This document shows positions 35,260 through 43,140 of a stretch of 64,000 bases of DNA, one piece after another (position 1 is the stretch's first letter; every line of letters starts with the position of its first letter). The notes beneath the pieces are model-generated. The model ran no database searches, was not told the DNA's origin, and saw only the letters and a program-made list of their open reading frames with translations. The position numbers and the translations under genes were made by a program. Source of the stretch: Cyclobacteriaceae bacterium (GTDB lineage: Bacteria; Bacteroidota; Bacteroidia; Cytophagales; Cyclobacteriaceae); NCBI GenBank assembly GCA_020832305.1, contig JAFIEV010000082.1, forward strand, positions 248,001 to 312,000. The letters run 5' to 3'.

Positions 35260-35760
35260 TCAGGAATTTGATTGTAAAAAAGGGTGGTTTTCCTCGAGAT
35301 AATCAATGAAAATGTTACAAGCCTCTTCAAGCATTTCGTAGACTTTTTCAAAACCCTTTAAACCACCATAATATGGATCAGGCACATCCCGACCGCTCTT
35401 TTGCGCATCAAAATCCCGCATTTTGAATAATTGAGATTTTATCTTAGGATGCCGCTCCATCTGTGCTTTAATATGCTGATAATTGCTTGTATCCATGGCA
35501 AGTATGTAATCGAAAGTCTGAAAATCGTGGTCATTGATTTTTCTGGCTGTGTGTTCCAGCAATATATTATGTTGCCCGGCAATTTCAAAGGAACGCGGAT
35601 CTGGCGGTGAACCTGTATGGTAAGCAGCCGTTCCCGCAGAATCAAAATGAAAATGTTTCAGCAAGCCTCTTTCCTCAATTAACTTTTTAAAAATACCTTC
35701 TGCCAAAGGTGAGCGGCAAATATTACCTAAACAAACAAAAAGTACCTTAATCTCCCTCAT
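35260..35760 (-). CDS. Low-molecular-weight protein-tyrosine phosphatase family protein
   Basis: A 166-residue cytoplasmic phosphatase. The active-site loop 'VLFVCLGNICRSPLAEGIF' carries the nucleophile Cys and Arg of the C-x5-R-S/T motif at residues about 10-17, and 'DVPDPYYGGLKGFEKVYEML' carries the general-acid Asp near residue 130. Members dephosphorylate tyrosine-phosphorylated proteins or arginine phosphate, but some genes adjacent to FN3K homologues encode ribulosamine 5-phosphate phosphatases, which is the likely role here because the FN3K-like gene starts 3 bases downstream. It is the first gene of a leftward group with FN3K and rpiA. The ATG at 35760 gives the standard N-terminus. 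Confidence 0.93.
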   Translation of the reverse strand: MREIKVLFVCLGNICRSPLAEGIFKKLIEERGLLKHFHFDSAGTAAYHTGSPPDPRSFEIAGQHNILLEHTARKINDHDFQTFDYILAMDTSNYQHIKAQMERHPKIKSQLFKMRDFDAQKSGRDVPDPYYGGLKGFEKVYEMLEEACNIFIDYLEENHPFLQSNS

Positions 35761-35916
35761 AAATATAATTTTATTTATAATCTATTTAATTATTTCAACA
35801 ATATGTAATTTTTTTCAAAATATTTCGAATGTATGGGTTACATCAATATCGCAATCGGTATATATAGGTACATAACACAATTTTATTCATACACCTGTTT
35901 AACATTTAGCCCAAAG

Positions 35917-35946
35917 GCCTCTTGAAACGCAAGAGGCTTTTTTTTT
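35917..35946 (+). terminator. Intrinsic terminator facing right, no rightward gene upstream
   Basis: GCCTCTTG (35917-35924), loop AAACG, CAAGAGGC (35930-35937), then nine T (35938-35946): a textbook rho-independent terminator on the plus strand. All nearby genes run left. In the leftward sense the hairpin is followed by CCTTTGGG, a poor U-tract, so it may end a short rightward RNA or act weakly for addB. Confidence 0.7.
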
Positions 35947-35958
35947 GCTTATATCTTT

Positions 35959-38841
35959 TTAACGATTGCAAATGGCTGCATAAGAACAATATCTGCATTT
36001 ATCAAGATCTTCTGTTGGATTAAAGTTTACGTTAGGGTCGTAAATTTCTACAAGTACTTGGCTTAACAGATTTTCAAATTCTTCCAAATATGGCCTTGCA
36101 TCCGTAATTATCTCACTATTTTTAGCGTATGGCTCTTTCATTTCCAACTTCCAATCAAAATGATCTCCAAATAATTCACTTAAATTAAAAAGAGCTGGTT
36201 GTAGAAATTTGTTTTTCCATTTACCGCTTTTGTCAGCCAGCAAGGCATAGAAAAAAAGTTGAAGTACTGCTTTATTTCGATTTTTATCCTCTCTGTCGAA
36301 CAGAGAATCCATTGATTTAAAGTTGCTTTTATCACGGCCGGTTTTATAATCTGCCAACCTCAGTACCTGGTCTTTTTCATCAATTCGGTCGATAACTCCT
36401 TTAAGAGAAACCATGTAAGTTTTAAGGTCAGTTTCTACAGAAATCAATGTACTGTAGCCCTGGTTCTGCCCTGCTTCCAGTCCTTGTATATTAAAAGGCG
36501 CATACTTTCTATCAATTTCCAATACCTTCAATAGCATTTTTTTAAGAATCTCCCTGATTAGAACCCATTGACCTTCTGACTCGATAATTTCATGTTCCTG
36601 CATACTATATTGTTTCCGATAGGCTTTTTCTATGCTACCTGAAACCTTTTTTTGCAGTTCGTTGACATCTTTGCTTTCAATAGTATGATTCTTATCCAAA
36701 AAATCAGCATATAAAAATTCTGCGGCCAGGTGAAACAAATTCCCAAGCTCTTTCATCCCTATATTCTCTTCAATTTCTTTTTCTTCGTCCAGTTTCAATA
36801 CATACCTGAAATAAAATCTCAGTCTGCATTCGAGGTAGGTGTTGATGGCAGAAGGTGTAAAGGATGCTGGTTTTTCAGTTCCCTCCCGGCAATAATTCAT
36901 CAAGTGCTTTAAGATTTCATCTGTTTTCACGATTGAAATTGTGCGCGGCTGTGAAATTGTTACCGGCGACTGAAGAAGTTTATGTTCAATATTCAGACCA
37001 GACTCAAATTGCAATTGCAATAAGAAGCGACTCACTTCACCCCGGTGGCCCTCAAAATCTTCTGTATTGTAGAGCAGAAAAACCCTTTCTGCCCTTTGTA
37101 AAAGCCGGTAAAACAGGTAAGAAAAAATCGCATCTCTGGTTTCAAAGGTAGGTAGTCCAAAACCTCGCCTCAAATTTAGAGGAATAAAAGAATTTTGCTG
37201 GGGCTTAGCAGGAAAGACCCCGTCATTCATCGAAAGAATAAACACATTTTTAAAATCGATATTGCGGGTTTCGAGCATACCCATAACCTGAAGACCTTCC
37301 AGGGGTTCTCCTTCAAATGGAAGCCTCAAAGAAAGCACAATCTGTCTGAAAAGTCTTACGAAAGCATATAGGTCGGTATCCATTTGATATGCCACAAACA
37401 GATCTCCCAGCCTGGTGAGGATTTTCTGATAGTGCCCGATAAATTCCCATTCAACTGATCCTGTATTTTCTTCTGAAAAATGAGAGAGCAGGGTTTGCAA
37501 ATACTGTATCAGGGCTTTTCCATCCTCCGCTTTATGCATCAAATCGAGGAAAAAGGGATGTGAGAGGTCTAATTCATCAGAAGAAATATATACCCTGTTT
37601 CTTTCGATCAATCGTTCGCATAATTCTTCAATGAATTCGTATTCAAATTTTTGCACAAAAGGATGCCTGAGAAGCGGAATAAGATGACGATGGTTAAACC
37701 ATACTTCACCATCTGACCTGGACCTGGTGAAGAGCTGCAAATCGGTTATAATGTTAACAAAACTATGCGTTAGAGAGGCGCTGACCGGATAGCCCATGGT
37801 TATATTTAATCTCTCAAGTTCCTGTGGCAGGGCATTTAATACGGGAAATAATAATTGTTCATCTGCCAGCACAATGGCAGTTTCTTCATTGAGGCTAATG
37901 GGTTCTTCTACATTATTTTTTTCAAGCATCATGGCCATGGCTTGCGCCTGCCCGATATTCAATGGCGCTCCAACAAATGTGATTTTCTTTTCCTTGTTCT
38001 GAAAATTGTTGTTCCATGTCTCTGGAAATGTGCGGGATAAAACGGGGTGTTTACGCATCGCCCGAATGAACTGACCTGCCTCATTCAAAGCATCACTGGT
38101 ATAATATTCATCTGCATCCCAGTATATCCTGGCACGTCCTGCTTCTACAAGCTGAGATATAATCTGAATTTCTGAGTTTGACAATGCATTAAAACCAGCA
38201 AAAACTATGTCCTGGTTTTCGGTTTTTTCCAGCATAAACTGCGGGTTTTCTGCTACATAACGATAGATTTTACCTTCATAACCAAGGCGTAAATCATCCA
38301 GATTTTTATTGAAGTCTGCATAAATTCCATACAATTTTTCCCACAATCTCAAATAATTTTTCTGGTGGGTAGAAAGTTTGGCGCCAAAAGCTTTCCAAAA
38401 AGTAAGAATATGTTGTTTTTGTTCCTCAGTGAGATAATCTTCCGGACGTTCTAATTCTTTTTGTTCCAGTAAATTGCTAAATAATCGTTTGACATCTGCG
38501 AGGTATTTATCCATTTCGTCAAAGTCACCGAGCAATGTTTCCCCCCAGAAAAAGAAGTGTTCGGCTTTTTCACTGCTGTTCAGGGCAGCGGTAAACACTC
38601 CGTAAAGCTCAAAAATTAATTGAAGCTTATCGGCCTTTTCATATGGCGAATAGCGGGTAATATAATCTGAAATACCATAAATATTGGGCGACCAAAGGGG
38701 TTTTTGCGCTATTTCTGAAAGGTATTTATTGAAAAATAAACCTGCCCTGCGGTTTGGGAATACAATATGCAAATGCGACATATCCATCCCGTGCTGGTCG
38801 AGTAATTCTGTAGCTATGGTATGCAGAAAGCCGTTTTTCAT
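35959..38841 (-). CDS. addB: AddB-like nuclease/inactivated-helicase subunit
   Basis: A 960-residue PD-(D/E)XK nuclease-family protein that pairs with AddA to resect double-strand DNA ends for RecA. The nuclease domain is C-terminal: 'GVIDRIDEKDQVLRLADYKTGRD' near residue 820-835 with the catalytic D and D-x-K. Four cysteines of an iron-sulphur staple can be placed, one in 'YLECRLRFYFRY' near 672 and three in 'KCRYCSYAAICNR' at about 948-957, as in AddB. The N-terminal region has no good Walker A motif, in contrast to canonical AddB, as is common in Bacteroidota members. Its ATG overlaps no gene, but its own start region overlaps the addA stop as ATGA (38838-38841), so it is translationally coupled to addA. 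Confidence 0.87.
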   Translation of the reverse strand: MKNGFLHTIATELLDQHGMDMSHLHIVFPNRRAGLFFNKYLSEIAQKPLWSPNIYGISDYITRYSPYEKADKLQLIFELYGVFTAALNSSEKAEHFFFWGETLLGDFDEMDKYLADVKRLFSNLLEQKELERPEDYLTEEQKQHILTFWKAFGAKLSTHQKNYLRLWEKLYGIYADFNKNLDDLRLGYEGKIYRYVAENPQFMLEKTENQDIVFAGFNALSNSEIQIISQLVEAGRARIYWDADEYYTSDALNEAGQFIRAMRKHPVLSRTFPETWNNNFQNKEKKITFVGAPLNIGQAQAMAMMLEKNNVEEPISLNEETAIVLADEQLLFPVLNALPQELERLNITMGYPVSASLTHSFVNIITDLQLFTRSRSDGEVWFNHRHLIPLLRHPFVQKFEYEFIEELCERLIERNRVYISSDELDLSHPFFLDLMHKAEDGKALIQYLQTLLSHFSEENTGSVEWEFIGHYQKILTRLGDLFVAYQMDTDLYAFVRLFRQIVLSLRLPFEGEPLEGLQVMGMLETRNIDFKNVFILSMNDGVFPAKPQQNSFIPLNLRRGFGLPTFETRDAIFSYLFYRLLQRAERVFLLYNTEDFEGHRGEVSRFLLQLQFESGLNIEHKLLQSPVTISQPRTISIVKTDEILKHLMNYCREGTEKPASFTPSAINTYLECRLRFYFRYVLKLDEEKEIEENIGMKELGNLFHLAAEFLYADFLDKNHTIESKDVNELQKKVSGSIEKAYRKQYSMQEHEIIESEGQWVLIREILKKMLLKVLEIDRKYAPFNIQGLEAGQNQGYSTLISVETDLKTYMVSLKGVIDRIDEKDQVLRLADYKTGRDKSNFKSMDSLFDREDKNRNKAVLQLFFYALLADKSGKWKNKFLQPALFNLSELFGDHFDWKLEMKEPYAKNSEIITDARPYLEEFENLLSQVLVEIYDPNVNFNPTEDLDKCRYCSYAAICNR

Positions 38842-41800
38842 TGCACTTCTACGATTTCTGGTTTTTCATCTTCCTGTAAATACAACAAAAATGCACTTAC
38901 CTGCCGGTAACCCATATCACTGAGTACCTGCTTATATCTTTGTACCTGCTTTAGATAGCTGTCTTGTTTTTTCCCGGTTTTAAAATCTATCACAATGGCT
39001 TCTGAGCCTTTGAGCAACACGCGGTCAGGGCGTCTTGACATTTCGTTTGGAATCAAAAGCGTGTGTTCATTTTTAACGATCCATTCTTCTGAAAACCATT
39101 GTCTGATTTGTGGGTCTGCAAACAATGCCGAAATTTTCTGTTCCAGAATTTCAGCATTTTGCTGATCTATAATTCCTTCCCGAATAAGATTCCTGATCGC
39201 CTGTGATGCATGGGGTTGATATTCTATTTCTGATAATATCCTGTGCATAAGTACTCCATAAGAAACCTGCTTTTGGTTAGCCGGATTTTTTCGTCTGGCA
39301 ATAACAAGTTTTCGATTCCATTCGCTACCCAGATATTTTAAAAGCGGCATATCTTTGGTATGGCTTCCAGATTTTTCATCTCCCTGGCTGTACACAAAGT
39401 TGCCGAGGGTGAATTGTTTGCAATCATTGCCTTCCATACGTTTCAAACCGGGAATTTGAATGATATTATCGTCCACTGCATGTAACATACATGAAATATC
39501 TTTTACCATTAACTTCTGGCTTTTTGGCTTATCCGGTGCCAAAATGATGAGAAATTCCTCAGCACGGGTAAGTGCTACATACAATAGATTGAGGCTGTCA
39601 ACCATTTCCCTTTGAAACTCGAGGAAATAGTCATTTTGAAAAAGTGTATTTCTCAAGCCGGATCCAAATTTTAATGGGATAATACCAGCCTGATCAAATG
39701 GTTCTGCTTCAGAGGCTCTCCATATTATTTTTTGATTTTTGCTATCGGGTTCCAAAGGCCAGTTGCACCAGGGCAGGATTACAGCTTTAAATTGCAGTCC
39801 TTTTGATTTGTGAATGGTCATTACGCGCATAGCATTGGCAGATTCTGGTATTTGCAGTGCTCTTTTATATCCGTTTTCATTCCACCAGCGTAAAAACCGG
39901 TTTATATCGCTGTAAAACTCGTTCAGGAAATCGAGAACTGCATCCTGAAAAGCAATCAAAAAAGGCTGAGCACCCTGCAGTTCGTTTAATTTAAACAATC
40001 GAATGAGAGATTCTGTAAGCTGTAACAATGGCTTCTGCTGTAAATTGCCTCTGTTTTCAATAAATTCTGCAGGTAGAAGTTCCAGAAGTGCTTCGCCGGG
40101 TTTTGTTAAGCTTGTATTTAAAGTATTTCCTTCAGGGTCGCATATATAAAGATACTCTGTAACAAGTTCAGCAATGGCAAGTTCCTCCTTTTCATTAAGC
40201 AATACTTTGAGTGCACTTAACAGCAGGCGCACTGCGGGGGCAGCATCCAGTCGAAGCGACTCCGGCGAAATCACATCATAGACAATCCCGGCTTTAGCAT
40301 GGGGCCCGGTTTTCCATTCCATCATTTGTTTAACCACTTCATCGCCCTCACTGCGCTTTCTCACCAAAATGGCTATGTCATGCGCAGGTACTCCGATACG
40401 TTGAAGTTCTTCAATATATCTTGGCAAATCTGTTGTAAGCCTTTCCTTCCACGGAGGTGAAGTATCTTTTTCATTAGGATACAATCTTATTTCTACATAT
40501 CCGGCTCCTACAGTTTCTTCAGCTTTGGATGGAGAAATTTGCTGAACAGCATCTTTGTACAACTCCTCAAAATTCAAAAGCGTGGTTTCAGTACCTTCAT
40601 TGAGTTTTTCACCCTCCAATTCACTTTTTTCCTCAAGAATCTCAGGGGCTTTATTAAAAACAGCATTGTTAAAATCAATAATATTGCGATGGCTTCTCCA
40701 ATTGATGCTGAGTTGGTGTGGCTGACTGATGTCCTCATCGATATCCTGATATATTTTACCTGCAAGAAGCTCCCAGTTTCCACTTCGCCAGCGATAAATC
40801 GATTGTTTGACATCACCAACTATCAGACTCAGGTTAGATTCTGACAGACCATTGATTAACAAAGGTTTCAGGTTGTCCCATTGAAAAGTGGATGTATCCT
40901 GAAACTCGTCAATTAGAAAATTACTGAATCTCGTTCCGGTCTTTTCGTAAATAAAAGGGGCATCATTTTCATGGGTGATTCCCCGCAGAAACATTCCGTT
41001 ATCAGATATCAACATAGTGTCATGTTCATATCTGTACTGCGTAATTTTAGATTGCAGATCAGACAATAAACCAAACACATAGAGATTTTTTTCTACCTGT
41101 ATGGCGGTATTGTAAATAATTCCCTCTCCGTCGTAATGTGTCAGAATGGAGGATAACAAGTCTTTCAATCCACCGTTAACGCACTGTATAATATCTTTTT
41201 TACGGGATGAGCTTTTGGTGTACCATGCCTCCTCGTTTTCAGAAGCATCCTTGACCCTTTTTCCATACTCATATTCCTTCCGGCTTACAAGTTTATCAAA
41301 ATAACCCCCCACACCTGATTTTCCATAGGCAAAATCATCCGGGGTGAGATCGTACTTTTGCATGAGATTAAGTCCTTCCTGACCCAAACTTTTCATGTTT
41401 TGTTCAAAATCCTTTCTGATTTTCTGCAGCTTTTTCTGAAAATCTGTAAAAAAGTCTGGTTTTTGATTCAGGTCATTTAATATTTCAGCGTTTCTTTGAA
41501 ATTCTTCCTTAAATAGCTCTTCTGAAAGGCTTTTTATGTTTTTGCGTACATCCCAGCTTTTATTATCATCTAACTGGCTATGTGCATAGTCTACAATCCA
41601 TTGAGTAATTTTTGCATTTCCTCCAAGTTCATCGAGCAGACGATCGGTAATTTCAGAAATGACTTTATCCTGATCCATCTCTACCTTGTAATTGCCCAGC
41701 ATGCCGAGGTCGCGGGCAAAAGATTTAATGATTGATTGAAAAAAGCTATCAATGGTACTTATATACAGAGCGCTGTAGTTATGAAGGATATGCCTGATCA

Positions 41801-42089
41801 ACAAATGGGCTTTTTGGCTAAGTTCATTTTCATCGAATTGAAAAAAAGAGCACAACTCCTCCTTCATGGCGCTTTTATGACCGTTGGCAAGTGCGGTAAG
41901 CTCATGCACTATGCGTTCTTTCATCTCGCGGGTTGCCTTATTGGTAAAGGTAATGGCAAGAATTTGCTGGAAAGCTACGGGTGATTGTAATGCCAGTTTG
42001 AGGTATTCCAAAACCAACCGATAGGTTTTACCCGAGCCGGCAGAAGAGCTGTATATATGAAAAATTTTCTCAGAGCTTTGGAGCTGCAT
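38838..42089 (-). CDS. addA: AddA-like UvrD-family helicase/nuclease
   Basis: A 1083-residue SF1A helicase-nuclease. Walker A 'SSAGSGKTYRLVLEYL' (residues about 14-29), 'AITFTNKATREMKERI', Walker B/motif II 'LIDEFQDTSTFQWDNL' near 395, 'VGDVKQSIYRWRSGN' (motif III) and 'VMTIHKSKGLQFKAVILPW' near 760 (motif V/VI area). The C-terminal nuclease has 'RPDRVLLKGSEAIVIDFKTG' near residue 1020-1038 with the D...D-x-K pattern. Together with AddB it forms the RecBCD-like enzyme acting on broken DNA ends. It is upstream of addB (4-base overlap) and starts 2 bases after panB in the same direction, so panB-addA-addB may be one transcript. Confidence 0.92.
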   Translation of the reverse strand: MQLQSSEKIFHIYSSSAGSGKTYRLVLEYLKLALQSPVAFQQILAITFTNKATREMKERIVHELTALANGHKSAMKEELCSFFQFDENELSQKAHLLIRHILHNYSALYISTIDSFFQSIIKSFARDLGMLGNYKVEMDQDKVISEITDRLLDELGGNAKITQWIVDYAHSQLDDNKSWDVRKNIKSLSEELFKEEFQRNAEILNDLNQKPDFFTDFQKKLQKIRKDFEQNMKSLGQEGLNLMQKYDLTPDDFAYGKSGVGGYFDKLVSRKEYEYGKRVKDASENEEAWYTKSSSRKKDIIQCVNGGLKDLLSSILTHYDGEGIIYNTAIQVEKNLYVFGLLSDLQSKITQYRYEHDTMLISDNGMFLRGITHENDAPFIYEKTGTRFSNFLIDEFQDTSTFQWDNLKPLLINGLSESNLSLIVGDVKQSIYRWRSGNWELLAGKIYQDIDEDISQPHQLSINWRSHRNIIDFNNAVFNKAPEILEEKSELEGEKLNEGTETTLLNFEELYKDAVQQISPSKAEETVGAGYVEIRLYPNEKDTSPPWKERLTTDLPRYIEELQRIGVPAHDIAILVRKRSEGDEVVKQMMEWKTGPHAKAGIVYDVISPESLRLDAAPAVRLLLSALKVLLNEKEELAIAELVTEYLYICDPEGNTLNTSLTKPGEALLELLPAEFIENRGNLQQKPLLQLTESLIRLFKLNELQGAQPFLIAFQDAVLDFLNEFYSDINRFLRWWNENGYKRALQIPESANAMRVMTIHKSKGLQFKAVILPWCNWPLEPDSKNQKIIWRASEAEPFDQAGIIPLKFGSGLRNTLFQNDYFLEFQREMVDSLNLLYVALTRAEEFLIILAPDKPKSQKLMVKDISCMLHAVDDNIIQIPGLKRMEGNDCKQFTLGNFVYSQGDEKSGSHTKDMPLLKYLGSEWNRKLVIARRKNPANQKQVSYGVLMHRILSEIEYQPHASQAIRNLIREGIIDQQNAEILEQKISALFADPQIRQWFSEEWIVKNEHTLLIPNEMSRRPDRVLLKGSEAIVIDFKTGKKQDSYLKQVQRYKQVLSDMGYRQVSAFLLYLQEDEKPEIVEVQ

Positions 42090-42091
42090 TT

Positions 42092-42928
42092 CTAACCTTC
42101 CTTTTTCTGCCAGTAACTTTCTTCTATCGATGGAAAATCACCACTTTTAACATCATCGATAAAATTGTGCATAGCTCCGGTTATTATTTCACTTAAGTCG
42201 GCATATCTGCGTAAAAATCTGGGATTAAATTCTTTATTGATTCCCAGCATGTCGTGCATCACAAGCACCTGTCCGTCTACACGAGGTCCTGCGCCAATAC
42301 CTATAATGGGTATGCTCAATTTTTCAGCCACTTTTTCAGCGAGTTCAGCCGGTATTTTTTCAAGAACTATGGAGAAACAACCAAGTTCTTCCAGCAACAT
42401 AGCATCTTCTATCAGCTTTTGCGCCTCTTCTCCTTCCCGTGCCCTCACAGAATAGGTTCCGAATTTGTAAATGGATTGAGGCGTAAGGCCCAGGTGACCC
42501 ATTACCGGTATACCTGCACTAAGGATACGGGTAACCGATTCCTGTATTTCTTTACCGCCTTCCATTTTTATGCCATGGGCCCCCGATTCTTTCATAATTC
42601 GAATAGCCGATCGCAGGGCTTCAGAAGAATTAGATTGATAAGAACCGAAAGGTATGTCTACCACAACAAAGGCACGTTTAACCGCCCGAATCACTGAAGT
42701 GGCATGATATATCATTTGATCCAGGGTAATGGGCAGCGTAGTTTCATTTCCCGCCATTACATTAGAAGCTGAATCACCTACCAGGATTACATCAATTCCT
42801 GCGGCATCAATTATGCGTGCCATAGAGTAATCATATGCGGTAATCATGCTGATTTTCTCACCACGTTCTTTCATGGCGTGAAGCTGATGGGTAGTAACCC
42901 TTTTAATTTCTGAAGCTGCTGATGACAT
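42092..42928 (-). CDS. panB: 3-methyl-2-oxobutanoate hydroxymethyltransferase
   Basis: A 278-residue cytoplasmic enzyme transferring a hydroxymethyl group from 5,10-methylene-tetrahydrofolate to 2-oxoisovalerate, the first committed step of pantothenate synthesis. Signature blocks: '[20 protein letters not shown]', '[20 protein letters not shown]' (magnesium-binding Asp), '[11 protein letters not shown]', 'GIKMEGGKE' and '[17 protein letters not shown]'. Length matches E. coli PanB (264). The ATG at 42928 (Met-Ser-Ser-Ala) is chosen; a TTG at 42949 lies within the probable -7 promoter box. No other pantothenate gene is adjacent; addA follows after 2 bases. Confidence 0.95.
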   Translation of the reverse strand: MSSAASEIKRVTTHQLHAMKERGEKISMITAYDYSMARIIDAAGIDVILVGDSASNVMAGNETTLPITLDQMIYHATSVIRAVKRAFVVVDIPFGSYQSNSSEALRSAIRIMKESGAHGIKMEGGKEIQESVTRILSAGIPVMGHLGLTPQSIYKFGTYSVRAREGEEAQKLIEDAMLLEELGCFSIVLEKIPAELAEKVAEKLSIPIIGIGAGPRVDGQVLVMHDMLGINKEFNPRFLRRYADLSEIITGAMHNFIDDVKSGDFPSIEESYWQKKEG

Positions 42929-42946
42929 AACTTTATTTAAAAAATT

Positions 42947-42954
42947 CAAAGGTA
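42947..42954 (-). promoter_or_regulatory. Candidate -7 element before panB
   Basis: The reverse strand reads TACCTTTG, an exact match to TAnnTTTG, 18 bases before the panB ATG at 42928. No clear -33 box at 19-21 bases. It covers the alternative TTG at 42949, which argues against that start. Confidence 0.35.
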
Positions 42955-43140
42955 TAAAAATAGCAAGAAAGTTGAAGGGATTCGTATTATAACGAATGTT
43001 GAGGTTTAATTTCTTGAATTTCCTGTTTTTGAAAAATCATTCTGCTAACTTGAATGAATCGTCGGAAAATCCCGTATAATCTTTTTAGATACTTCATGCA
43101 TCGAATTTCAAATAGTCAGAATTTGTTAAATCAAAGAATC

